Below are positions 25,979 through 33,273 of a DNA stretch of 64,000 nucleotides, piece after piece. The first letter of the stretch is position 1. Every line of letters starts with the position of its first letter. The position numbers and the translations under genes were made by a program. Source of the DNA: Vibrio porteresiae DSM 19223 (GTDB lineage: Bacteria > Pseudomonadota > Gammaproteobacteria > Enterobacterales > Vibrionaceae); contig NZ_AP024895.1 of NCBI RefSeq assembly GCF_024347055.1, forward strand, positions 2,232,001 through 2,296,000. The letters run 5' to 3'. The notes under the pieces are model-generated. The model ran no database searches. It worked only from the letters and a program-made list of their open reading frames with translations, and was not told where the DNA came from.

Positions 25979-26753
25979 TGCTGCCTCCCAAGTCCAAGCC
26001 ATTAGCCCAAGTAGTGTCCCCGCTGTGAAAGTCTGGAACGCCACCAGCTGGAACCGCTTGAGAATAACCACCACCGCGATTTTGCTCTCGACCAAGCCAA
26101 GATTGAATAAAACGACTTACTCCTGACGCTGTTTTTTGACGCGTTGGATTCCCCAAACACCACCCAATCATGTTTCTAAGCTGCTGGTGTATATCTACAG
26201 CTGGATATAGTTCGCCCCACTCCCTTATGTCTGACTGAGTTACTGGGTGAAACTTATTCTTTCCCTTAACGGGTATTTGAAATAAAACAGGTTCACTCGC
26301 CAATGCGGTTTTGAGCTCGCTCGAAACAAGATCTTCTAATGGTTCATTGACTGGTTCTAAAGAGTGACTGGTTCTGGGTGCAGCTCCTGCACTAGGGGGT
26401 AGTGAATCTCCTGCACTAGTGGGGTGAATCTCCTGCACCACCCCTAGTGAATCTCCTGCACTAGGGGGTAGTGAATCTGCTGCACCATTAAAGTTGATAT
26501 AAAATAAATTCGAAGAATTGCCTTTTGGACCACCCTTTCTAATTTCTTTTCTAAGCAATCCCGCACTAATGAGAGCATCAATGTGATTTATTGCTGAGCG
26601 TCTGCTAATTTCACACTGTTCAGCAATGTGTTCATACGAAGGCCAGCACTCACCTTGATCGTTGGCATTATCTGCAAGTTTAATGAGCACCAATTTTCTA
26701 AGTGGATTACCCACCTTGCATTTCATGGCCTTAACCATTAACTCCATGCTCAT
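25962..26753 (-). CDS. Replication initiator (O-type, helix-turn-helix) carrying origin iterons
   Basis: 263 residues. An N-terminal winged helix ('NANDQGECWPSYEHIAEQCEISRRSAINHIDALISAGLLRKEIR', about 28-72) precedes a Pro/Ala/Ser-rich linker (about 90-135) made of repeats of 'AGDSL' and 'PPSAG'. The DNA encoding this linker consists of iterons, as in lambda O where the origin is inside the gene. The C-terminus contains 'DIREWGELYPAVDIHQQLRNMIGWCLGNPTRQKTASGVSRFIQSWL', the part expected to contact P. Confidence 0.85.
   Translation of the reverse strand: MSMELMVKAMKCKVGNPLRKLVLIKLADNANDQGECWPSYEHIAEQCEISRRSAINHIDALISAGLLRKEIRKGGPKGNSSNLFYINFNGAADSLPPSAGDSLGVVQEIHPTSAGDSLPPSAGAAPRTSHSLEPVNEPLEDLVSSELKTALASEPVLFQIPVKGKNKFHPVTQSDIREWGELYPAVDIHQQLRNMIGWCLGNPTRQKTASGVSRFIQSWLGREQNRGGGYSQAVPAGGVPDFHSGDTTWANGLDLGGSNETSY
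26402..26488. repeat. Origin iterons inside the replication initiator gene
   Basis: Four 18-bp direct repeats of GTGAATCTCCTGCACTAG type start at 26402, 26424, 26447 and 26471 (spacing 22-24 bp, about two helix turns). A partial fifth (CTCCTGCACTAG) lies at about 26384-26395. An A/T-rich stretch follows at 26489-26520, as in the lambda origin. This is the likely phage replication origin, bound by the protein that the same DNA encodes. Confidence 0.8.
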
Positions 26754-27037
26754 TATTCTGCCTCAACCTTCTTCTGCTTAAATTTCATGCCTAACGACAA
26801 GCGCCATAGCGGAGATAACTCATCTGGGAACCTGACGCCGAACACAGTCTTGACAGAAATAGCATCTACTTTTTTTGCAGTTCTAGAACCGGCCTTTTTA
26901 ACCGGAGTATTTACAGCTTTTTCGATCGGCCACTTATGCTCAATAACGCGAGTGGCAAGGGTGCTAGGATTCATTCCGACATGCTTAGCGATATTCTTAA
27001 GTCCAGTAATACCCTGATATTGATGAACCTTGTTCAT
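26753..27037 (-). CDS. Small helix-turn-helix protein
   Basis: 94 residues, with GGAG 7 nt before the ATG. 'GITGLKNIAKHVGMNPSTLATRVIEHKWPIEKAVNTP' is helix-turn-helix-like, followed by a basic linker and 'VFGVRFPDELSPLWRLSLGM'. Stop overlaps the O start by 1 bp. Role unknown, perhaps replication regulation. Confidence 0.6.
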   Translation of the reverse strand: MNKVHQYQGITGLKNIAKHVGMNPSTLATRVIEHKWPIEKAVNTPVKKAGSRTAKKVDAISVKTVFGVRFPDELSPLWRLSLGMKFKQKKVEAE

Positions 27038-27038
27038 A

Positions 27039-27737
27039 TCAAACTCCTTGCTCTACATGGCCATATTTCGAAAACAGCTTGTGTATTTTTTGAATTTCGA
27101 TTCCAGGGAATGAGATAACGCAGCCTTTAGGCGCCCCCTTAATCTCGTTACCACTAGCATCAATGAAGTTGACCCGGTCATACAGCCAGCAATGCGGAAA
27201 TTGATAAAGAGGCTTAAACCAGCCTTCTGAAGTGCTGGCAAAGGTTAAGGCGCAACCGCGTCTGAAATGGTCGTTCTCGTATTCATCAACGAGTTTATTT
27301 ATCCAATCTGCATTGCCGGGCACATAACTCTCATTGTGATACCCGCGACTTTTGCAGCGTTCCTTATTGCAAAGGAACTTGCTTGGTTCTGACTTGCTAC
27401 GCTTGCACGCGACTTCTGGCTTACCAAACGGATGGTTCATAAAAACGTTCCCGAACCAGTCTTTATGAAGACCATCATCTTCTTTCGTGTAAAAATTCTT
27501 TGCACCAACAAACTTATTTGCCACCTCACAAGATGCAGGATCCAAATCAATCCCCCCCATCAGTTCAGCGCACAAATCTGTTATCCACTTTGGTGTGTAC
27601 CACTCGACGCATCCAGAATTTTGGTTAACAAGTTGATCGTTACCTAACTTTTTAGCTAGCGAGACTTCATCCCAGCTCTTCTGCCACTCGGAACGATTAA
27701 TGTCATCAATATCGATCTGATTTTTTTGGTCAACCAC
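27039..27737 (-). CDS. Phage N6-adenine DNA methyltransferase (Dam-type)
   Basis: 232 residues from the GTG at 27737 (VVDQKNQID), preceded by GGAGG at 6 nt. 'EWYTPKWITDLCAELMGGIDLDPAS' (about 45-70) and 'GNVFMNHPFG' (about 95) are the phage DNA N-6-adenine-methyltransferase signature. The catalytic tetrad reads NHPF rather than the usual NPPY/NPPF. A Cys-rich insert follows ('FLCNKERCKSRG'). It would protect phage DNA or regulate the origin next to it. Confidence 0.8.
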   Translation of the reverse strand: MVDQKNQIDIDDINRSEWQKSWDEVSLAKKLGNDQLVNQNSGCVEWYTPKWITDLCAELMGGIDLDPASCEVANKFVGAKNFYTKEDDGLHKDWFGNVFMNHPFGKPEVACKRSKSEPSKFLCNKERCKSRGYHNESYVPGNADWINKLVDEYENDHFRRGCALTFASTSEGWFKPLYQFPHCWLYDRVNFIDASGNEIKGAPKGCVISFPGIEIQKIHKLFSKYGHVEQGV

Positions 27738-27882
27738 GATTAGCCTCCTCGAACTTTGCAAGAACAAGTTCACGAGCGACAGCCACACACTTTCCGTGAA
27801 GAAAACAGAAATAGGATAATTTGTTATTCACGAAACGGGCTTTCAGTGCTACTCTTTTCATCGCCTTAAGATCCTTAATCAT
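27730..27882 (-). CDS. Hypothetical small basic protein
   Basis: 50 residues from ATG 27882 (MIKDLKAMKRVALKARFV), without an obvious ribosome site; a GTG at 27915 is the alternative. It overlaps the methylase start by 8 bp and carries a conserved-looking 'FCFLHGKCVAVARELV'. Function unknown. Confidence 0.4.
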   Translation of the reverse strand: MIKDLKAMKRVALKARFVNNKLSYFCFLHGKCVAVARELVLAKFEEANRG

Positions 27883-27917
27883 TTGGCAAGGTGTAATTCC
27901 TCGCGAGAATGTCACCA

Positions 27918-27947
27918 GGCGTTAAGTCGTTGCCACGGCTTAACGCC
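27918..27947. promoter_or_regulatory. 9-bp perfect inverted repeat in the early leader
   Basis: GGCGTTAAG (27918-27926) and CTTAACGCC (27939-27947) form a perfect hairpin with a 12-nt loop, just before the first gene of the minus-strand block. There is no T-run on either strand, so not an intrinsic terminator. It could be an operator or an RNA signal in the pR transcript. Confidence 0.4.
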
Positions 27948-28058
27948 ATCTCTCAAGCCATCCTCAGTTCAAAGTCATCAATAAAAAATCAATAACAATC
28001 AATTTGTGTACGTCTTTCTTTAAGCCAGAACGCACAAACTGCCTCTATTGCTTGATGT

Positions 28059-28108
28059 GCGACCAAACAACCAATAGACTGCATTGGCGACCAAATAATC
28101 ACCAATAG
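28059..28108. repeat. Two direct repeats upstream of the inverted membrane-protein gene
   Basis: GCGACCAAACAACCAATAG at 28059-28077 and GCGACCAAATAATCACCAATAG at 28087-28108, 28 bp apart. They lie about 120 bp upstream of the plus-strand gene and could be operator-like sites for its regulation. Confidence 0.35.
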
Positions 28109-28226
28109 AAGGATTTTGATATGTATTTGTTCTGCGAGTCAGGCAGTGGGGAAACTTATATCCCAAACAAACAAGGGAACGGACCAAGAGACCCCGTCCC
28201 ACCACCAAAGCGTTAAGGAAACAACA

Positions 28227-28691
28227 ATGAGCCGTCACGAGATCGTATTCACCATTCATCACAACCGGTATTTCGAATCCTATTTGTGTACTTTCTGGGG
28301 CAGAGTTGACCGAGTTATTACATTTGGTCAGTTGCTTCTTGGCACAATTATTTTTGCCCAGGTGTCTGGGACATTTATTTATGGTGCTCTCGTGACAGTT
28401 CTTTCTCTCTTCGCCGTGGTTTACAGCCCAGCAGAGAAGGCTATAAAGGCAGATAACCAAACCGGAAAATATGCACAGCTTATTGCCCTTAGTGAAACAA
28501 TGAGTGATGAAGAACTCATTGAGAAATCGAACGAACTCGGCCTTACGGACTCCGACCCAATTGGTCTGTTCTACGGTCCGAGCCACTTGAGAGCGGCTAT
28601 CAGACTTGACTTGGATACTAACTACGTAAGACCACTGACAAGGCTTGAAAAAATATTCGCGTGGATAGGCGGTGACCTTCCCAGACCATAA
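28227..28691 (+). CDS. Two-helix membrane protein, moron-like, opposite to the early operon
   Basis: 154 residues from the ATG at 28227 (MSRHEIVFTIHHNRYFES), preceded by AAGGAAAC. Two membrane segments (about 28-47 and 50-66) are followed by a cytoplasmic acidic C-tail with 'LSETMSDEELIEKSNELGLTDSDPIGLF'. It is encoded on the plus strand between CII-like and replication genes that run on the minus strand, as lysogenic-conversion genes often are. The layout recalls two-helix exclusion proteins, but no family is certain. Confidence 0.65.
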   Translation: MSRHEIVFTIHHNRYFESYLCTFWGRVDRVITFGQLLLGTIIFAQVSGTFIYGALVTVLSLFAVVYSPAEKAIKADNQTGKYAQLIALSETMSDEELIEKSNELGLTDSDPIGLFYGPSHLRAAIRLDLDTNYVRPLTRLEKIFAWIGGDLPRP

Positions 28692-28773
28692 CTCCACGTT
28701 TTGCTTTTCGTTAGCTACTTGCATCGGTTCTTCTCTTATTTGATTAATATTACTTATCAGTTTTGTGAGTGAA

Positions 28774-29220
28774 TCACTCTGCATATAACGCATCGAGTTT
28801 GACCATAAAGGCCTCGAACGTAGCCTGATATTCCTGTTTTAGTTCCTTAATGGCTTTGCGTTCTTCTCTGTCAAACACACCATCGGCTTTGGCTTCTTCG
28901 ATAGTTTTGTCCAACATGCCTTTGACAGAATTCAGATGAAGATGACAATCGAACATGTCAACGCTGTCTAAATTGGCAATCTCAGGGCGTTTAACAACCA
29001 TGTGTCCAACCTTGCCGGCAAAGTAATCAGCCACAAAAGCCGTCTCTGTCAGATCGGCCATTTCCACCAGCTCATCAACAGTGAAAAAGCGAGACCCTTT
29101 TTTCTCGTAAAGGTGGTTGTTAAAGCTATCTATCGACATACCCAAAACTGCCGCAACAGCCTCTTTGCCACCTGTAACGCCAGCAATTGTCTTATTAACC
29201 ATTTCTTTCTTATTCACCAT
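28774..29220 (-). CDS. CII-like phage regulatory protein
   Basis: 148 residues from ATG 29220 (MVNKKEMVNKTIAGV; GAGG 5 nt upstream). 'TIAGVTGGKEAVAAVLGMSIDSFNNHLYEKKGSRFFTVDELVEMADLT' matches the phage regulatory CII/CP76 family: a helix-turn-helix that needs chromosome-like operator DNA. The second half is a long helix. It is the gene after cro in the right operon, as cII is in lambda. Likely controls establishment of lysogeny. Confidence 0.8.
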   Translation of the reverse strand: MVNKKEMVNKTIAGVTGGKEAVAAVLGMSIDSFNNHLYEKKGSRFFTVDELVEMADLTETAFVADYFAGKVGHMVVKRPEIANLDSVDMFDCHLHLNSVKGMLDKTIEEAKADGVFDREERKAIKELKQEYQATFEAFMVKLDALYAE

Positions 29221-29248
29221 TTGATCCTCTAGTTGGTGGTTACCGCCT

Positions 29249-29476
29249 TTACTGGCTTGCGGTAGAATCTTTCTGTGGCTCCGGGAAAACATCATCAAAT
29301 AGGCAATCGCCACCCAGCTGATTTAGTGCCTTCACTATTTTCCAGCACATTTCGACATTTATGTTTCGAACGCCCGATTCGTAATTGCCGATCGCAGAAG
29401 GTGTCACACCTACGATCTTGGAGAGTTTTGCTTGGCTAACTCCAATTTTGTTTCTGTACTCTGAAATTCTATTCAT
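29249..29476 (-). CDS. Cro-like repressor
   Basis: 75 residues, XRE-type helix-turn-helix: 'RNKIGVSQAKLSKIVGVTPSAIGNYESGVRNINVEMCWKIVKAL'. First gene of the pR transcript, divergent from cI across three operators. Short acidic C-tail. By position it represses cI expression and the early promoters to allow lytic growth. Confidence 0.88.
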   Translation of the reverse strand: MNRISEYRNKIGVSQAKLSKIVGVTPSAIGNYESGVRNINVEMCWKIVKALNQLGGDCLFDDVFPEPQKDSTASQ

Positions 29477-29501
29477 CGTGCACCCCTATCACTATGAGAC
29501 T

Positions 29502-29530
29502 AATGTACACAAAACGTGTGCGGTAGTAAA
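29502..29530 (-). promoter_or_regulatory. pR promoter
   Basis: On the minus strand -35 TTTACT, 17-bp spacer, -10 TACATT. The same hexamers and spacing occur at the pL promoter at 32155-32183. The first operator lies in the spacer and -10 region, so repressor blocks it. Confidence 0.8.
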
Positions 29531-29566
29531 CACAAAAAGTGTGCATACAGTAAACACGGAGCGTGT
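29507..29566. promoter_or_regulatory. Right operator: three CI/Cro sites
   Basis: Three 13-bp palindromes of form ACAC-N5-GTGT: ACACAAAACGTGT (29507-29519), ACACAAAAAGTGT (29530-29542) and ACACGGAGCGTGT (29554-29566), spaced 23 and 24 bp. They sit between cro and cI exactly like OR1-OR3. The third is 12 bp from the cI start. Confidence 0.9.
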
Positions 29567-29578
29567 TAATTTCTGCTT

Positions 29579-30301
29579 ATGAGTAAAAAAATCGAAGTGG
29601 GGCTGCGACTTAAGCAGCTGAGAGAAAATCAAAACCTGAGTCAGAGAGCCTTAGCTACAAAATGTGGGTGGGGAGCTTCTCGTATCAGTAATTACGAATC
29701 TGGGATTCGCAGCATAAGCCTTGATGATGCGGAGGTAATATCATCGGCCTTAGGAGTTCCTACAGAATCTCTCTTATTTGGCTCGACTTTGGAGCAGGAA
29801 AAGAAAGTAAGCAGCAATGCCGAAATCCTCGGAAACATGCAGGTATGGGACAGCAGCACCCCGATCGGTTCGGATGAGGTTGCAGTGCCGTTTTTATCAG
29901 AAGTAAAACTATCAGCAGGGAATGGTTTTGTCAGCGATGTAGAGCATGATCATGGATTTAGACTTCGCTTCGCCAAATCAACTCTAAGAAGATATAACGT
30001 TTCACCAGAAAACGCGGTTTGCGTTGCGGTTCATGGCAACAGCATGGAGCCGGTTCTTCCAGATGGCTCTACAGTAGGAATCGACACAGGCGATAAAAGG
30101 CTGGTGGACGGCAAGATATTTGCCATTAATCACAATGGTGAGCTTTTTATTAAGCGGCTTTATAAACTGCCTGGCGGCGGAATAAGAATTTTTAGCTTTA
30201 ACGAATATGAATACCCACCAAGAGAGTACACAGCATCTCAGGTCTTGGAGCAAAGAATTACGATTATAGGCAGAGTGTTTTGGTACTCGGTTTTACTCTA
30301 A
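29579..30301 (+). CDS. CI-like repressor with S24 autocleavage domain
   Basis: 240 residues. N-terminal XRE domain 'LRENQNLSQRALATKCGWGASRISNYESGIRSISLDDAEVI'. C-terminal LexA/S24 protease: cleavage site Ala-Gly in 'KLSAGNGF' (about 113), Ser in 'HGNSMEPVLPDG' and Lys in 'GELFIKRLYKLPGG'. It is therefore inactivated by RecA upon DNA damage. No clear ribosome site precedes the ATG, so the pRM transcript may be leaderless as in lambda. Confidence 0.93.
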   Translation: MSKKIEVGLRLKQLRENQNLSQRALATKCGWGASRISNYESGIRSISLDDAEVISSALGVPTESLLFGSTLEQEKKVSSNAEILGNMQVWDSSTPIGSDEVAVPFLSEVKLSAGNGFVSDVEHDHGFRLRFAKSTLRRYNVSPENAVCVAVHGNSMEPVLPDGSTVGIDTGDKRLVDGKIFAINHNGELFIKRLYKLPGGGIRIFSFNEYEYPPREYTASQVLEQRITIIGRVFWYSVLL

Positions 30302-30319
30302 CCAGCCAAGGAACACAAA

Positions 30320-30895
30320 ATGACAGTTTTTGAGCTACTAGGAATTTCTCAAGGGGATGCAATTATTGCAGACAACCCATGGTCCGACTACGGAGAAAGA
30401 GAGATGATCCCTTTAGCCTTATCTAAAAATGGGATATCGATTCGCGCTATTGATACTCGTTATGGAGACATTCGGTACATATCATCTGAATGGGCCATTA
30501 CCATGCAGAATGGAGATAAGGTGTATTTAAAAGACATACCTTACATCTCAGAAAAATTGGACGAATGGAATAAAGATAAGTCAGAGGCCAAAGAACAACA
30601 GAAGCTAGCGCAAAAACAGATTAAAGAAGCTGAAATAGAAAGAGAACTAGCGTCTCTTGACGAATTGCTTAGCGCCTTAAAGCTTGAGAATGTAAAGGTG
30701 GCTATAACTGGGACGCTTCCAGCCCCAAGAGCCAAAGTAAAAGAACTTCTTGAGGAAAAGGGAGCAACTGTACTGGGTGGTGTTAGTAAAAAACTTGATT
30801 TATTGATCATGGGTGACACGGGTAAGTTTGAAATAACAAGCAAGATGCAAAAGGCCCATGAACTGGGTGTAAAAATTGTTACAGTTGCTCAATAG
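30320..30895 (+). CDS. BRCT-domain protein co-directional with cI
   Basis: 191 residues. An N-terminal 90-residue domain of unknown type is followed by a charged coiled coil (about 90-122) and a C-terminal BRCT domain ('LENVKVAITGTLPAPRAKVKELLEEKGATVLGGVSKKLDLLIMGD', about 122-170), like that of NAD-dependent DNA ligase. It starts 18 bp after cI, so is likely expressed in the lysogen. A DNA-damage-related or exclusion function is a guess. Confidence 0.75.
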   Translation: MTVFELLGISQGDAIIADNPWSDYGEREMIPLALSKNGISIRAIDTRYGDIRYISSEWAITMQNGDKVYLKDIPYISEKLDEWNKDKSEAKEQQKLAQKQIKEAEIERELASLDELLSALKLENVKVAITGTLPAPRAKVKELLEEKGATVLGGVSKKLDLLIMGDTGKFEITSKMQKAHELGVKIVTVAQ

Positions 30896-30904
30896 GCTTT
30901 ATTC

Positions 30905-31315
30905 ATGAAAAAAGCTTTATTTGTCACCGCTAGTTTATTTCTACTTTGGGGGTGCGCAACGGCGCCCGTATCAAATGAAGATGCTGTTCAATCAAAGAAC
31001 ATCTTTAAGAACGGTCAGTTTCTACCAAAAGAAGGAAATGCCACGTTAATAGTCAAACGAGACAAGGGATTTTCCGGATCTGGATGCTCGAGTAGAGTTT
31101 ATGTTAACGGTTCAGCCGCGGCAGATCTTGATTCAGGAGAATATTTCAAGGTAAGCGTGATACCTGGTAACTACATAATAAGTGCGCAGCCAAACGGCGT
31201 GTGTGGTGGCGGAATGTTTGAAACAAAAGTCTCAGTCGTTAAGGATGAAGTTGCTACATATCGCATAGGCTACGGCTCAAACGGCGACTACTTCATTGTA
31301 CCAACAGCATTCTAG
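30905..31315 (+). CDS. Predicted lipoprotein
   Basis: 136 residues. Signal peptide with lipobox 'LLWGCA' (Cys about 17). Mature part beta-rich with 'GNATLIVKRDKGFSGSGCSSRVYVNG' and 'YIISAQPNGVCGGGMFETKV' (two Cys that may pair). Lies 9 bp after the BRCT gene in the cI-direction operon, so likely a lysogenic conversion gene at the cell surface. Confidence 0.7.
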   Translation: MKKALFVTASLFLLWGCATAPVSNEDAVQSKNIFKNGQFLPKEGNATLIVKRDKGFSGSGCSSRVYVNGSAAADLDSGEYFKVSVIPGNYIISAQPNGVCGGGMFETKVSVVKDEVATYRIGYGSNGDYFIVPTAF

Positions 31316-31462
31316 AACATTCATGGCAATTCAAAACACTGCGCCCAACGGATTGACTTCTATTTTTTTACAAAGATTTACTATTTAATTAGACATCGGT
31401 TCACACTTTGTTAGAGAATGGAATTGATTCATATCAACAACATTCATAAGAAAGGAAAAACG

Positions 31463-31984
31463 ATGAAAAAGGTTGTCTTAGTAGCGTTAGCTCTTGCTGG
31501 GGTATCAGCGAACTCACTGGCGGCAGATGATATTGAAAAAGCGAAGCCAGAGAACACTATTTCAGTTGGGTATGCCAACAGCACTGTTGAAGTATCAGGT
31601 GTTGAGCTCTTTGATGATGCACCAGGCTTTAGCTTAAAGTGGCGCAGAGATATCGATGAGTCATTTGGCTTTATTACTACATTCACTCACACATCCAAAA
31701 GCATCTCTGGTAATGGCATTAGCCTAGATCTTGATTATTACTCATATATGGTAGGGCCAACCCTTCGCGCTAACGACTATTTTAGCGTGTATGGTTTGGT
31801 TGGTTTAGCTCAAGGTGAATACTCAGGCTTCGCGTCAGCTGACGATGATGCGTTTGCTTACGGACTTGGCCTGCAAGTAGATCTAACCAAATCTGTCGCT
31901 CTAGACGCATCATATGAAAAAACTGAATTTTCTGGTGACATCGAAGTTTCAACATGGACTCTCGGTGTTGGATATCGATTCTAA
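31463..31984 (+). CDS. Outer-membrane beta-barrel, Ail/Lom/OmpX-like
   Basis: 173 residues from the ATG at 31463 (AAGGAAAAACG upstream). Signal peptide ending 'ANSLAADD', then alternating strands for an eight-stranded barrel and the C-terminal aromatic signature 'GVGYRF' required for barrel insertion. Lambda Lom and Yersinia Ail are relatives of this type, giving adhesion, serum resistance or phage exclusion. It has a 147-bp upstream gap and its own downstream terminator, so it is probably a separately transcribed moron. Confidence 0.8.
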   Translation: MKKVVLVALALAGVSANSLAADDIEKAKPENTISVGYANSTVEVSGVELFDDAPGFSLKWRRDIDESFGFITTFTHTSKSISGNGISLDLDYYSYMVGPTLRANDYFSVYGLVGLAQGEYSGFASADDDAFAYGLGLQVDLTKSVALDASYEKTEFSGDIEVSTWTLGVGYRF

Positions 31985-32003
31985 AACCTCACCATCTCAT
32001 TAG

Positions 32004-32026
32004 AACCCCGCTTTGCGGGGTTTTTT
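32004..32026 (+). terminator. Intrinsic terminator after the Ail/Lom-like gene
   Basis: AACCCCGC/GCGGGGTT stem with TTT loop followed by T-run. It isolates the lysogeny-side genes from the pL region. Confidence 0.9.
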
Positions 32027-32142
32027 ATTGCCAAAACACACCCGCCAGCGTCACCCATCACATTTCTCATCAGAAAAAACACTCCGTTCTATTCATTTTT
32101 TTGCAATGTAGCTCACAAAAAGATCCTCAATCAAATAAATAC

Positions 32143-32178
32143 ACACAAAACGTGTTTACTAGCAAACACGTTTTGTGT
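32143..32178. promoter_or_regulatory. Left operator: two CI/Cro sites
   Basis: ACACAAAACGTGT (32143-32155) and its exact reverse complement ACACGTTTTGTGT (32166-32178), spaced 23 bp. The first site is identical to the first right operator site at 29507. The pair overlaps both hexamers of the pL promoter, so repressor shuts it off in the lysogen. Confidence 0.88.
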
Positions 32179-32183
32179 ACATT
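32155..32183 (+). promoter_or_regulatory. pL promoter
   Basis: -35 TTTACT (32155-32160), 17-bp spacer, -10 TACATT (32178-32183): the same hexamers and spacing as pR. Expected transcription start near 32190. It points into the structured RNA and then the plus-strand early genes. Confidence 0.82.
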
Positions 32184-32204
32184 GGCTTCATCGGTTAGCC
32201 GATA

Positions 32205-32214
32205 CGCTCTTTAA
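32205..32214 (+). promoter_or_regulatory. boxA antitermination element at the start of the pL transcript
   Basis: CGCTCTTTAA, matching the rrn leader boxA and lambda nut boxA, about 15 nt from the expected RNA start and just after a 5-bp hairpin (32190-32203). BoxA loads NusB/NusE on RNA polymerase and prevents Rho termination of untranslated RNA, which this 1.1-kb leader would need. Confidence 0.65.
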
Positions 32215-33273
32215 AAACATGAACCATGAACGATAACTTTAGTATCAACATCAGCTAAAGAGGTCAGCCCAAGCTCCACGAATGGGCGACAGTAATTTCG
32301 TGAAACAAACCTTGTTCAACGTTACAGCAATTTGTATGTGAGCAAGCCCCGCCCAGTCTCGGCGGTATGGTAGAGGCAAACTTATTAATAATCTTGGTTT
32401 TCTTTCTTTGGTAAGAGGATAGAAAACAACCTGACTCAGATAACTCTGGCGAGAAGCCAACTCGAAAAATAAAAAACAACAAAGTTGGGCAGTAAGTCTA
32501 GCAATGCCAACATTGGCAAGTGCATTGGCAGTGCGCTGAAAAATAGTTAGCGGCCCACCAATAAGACGACGTATCCAAGATTATATTCGGCTCTTGTAAA
32601 GAGCCAATTTGAAACGCCTTTATGATCGGACAGTGTAGCGAGGAAATAGCCGATAAAGCCTAGTGAACTGCATAGAGGTGTTTCAAATTTAATAATCATG
32701 ATTAAGCAGGCGATAGCTTAAGGTGACCCAAGGTGGTGTCGATGATATAGACGTAATCCACGCCAATCAGAAATGAATGGAAGCTGAAGCTAGGTGGAAT
32801 TCCTTCCTAGCCGTAGACGAGCAGCAATATCTTATCGGAATGGGCATTCTTTACCTCGAATGTGACCATTATGACAGTTGGAAAGACAACATAATCGGTT
32901 AGTTAGCCAGGGTGTTTATCGCACCGCTAATACTAACGACGGACGACGTAACCGTATGACCAGCGGAAAGGCGTTAATCGCGTAACTACTTATCGGTATT
33001 TATGCGTCGATGGCAGGCTTGTCCCGCCATTTTGAGAGTGGCTTGGCAGATAAATAGCTCGGTACGGATGAAAGGCGAAACGAATCCGTTGTAAAGGAAG
33101 GAGAATAAACTCCCAAAGGCTCACACCGACATCGCAGGCCACTCTCAAAATAGTAAATTGCGAGAACAAGTAAAACTACCTTCCTATTTTGAATATCGGG
33201 CTGAGTTATCCATTAATTGCGTCTTAACTAACCAGCAGTCCTGACAGCCTGCGCAGCCCGATTTCAACCAGTT

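Noticed and set aside
26402..26488. Direct repeats considered as a CRISPR array
   Set aside because: Spacing of 22-24 bp with 4-6 bp spacers, no unique spacers, located in an O-type gene: these are iterons.
28020..28793. 257-residue open frame on the minus strand
   Set aside because: It mirrors the plus-strand membrane protein at 28227-28691, has no ribosome site and a low-quality sequence rich in Cys, Arg and Ser; taken as a shadow frame.
32251..32482. Short minus-strand frames of 69 and 72 residues inside the structured RNA
   Set aside because: No ribosome site, no protein-like composition, and they overlap helices of the RNA; taken as chance frames.
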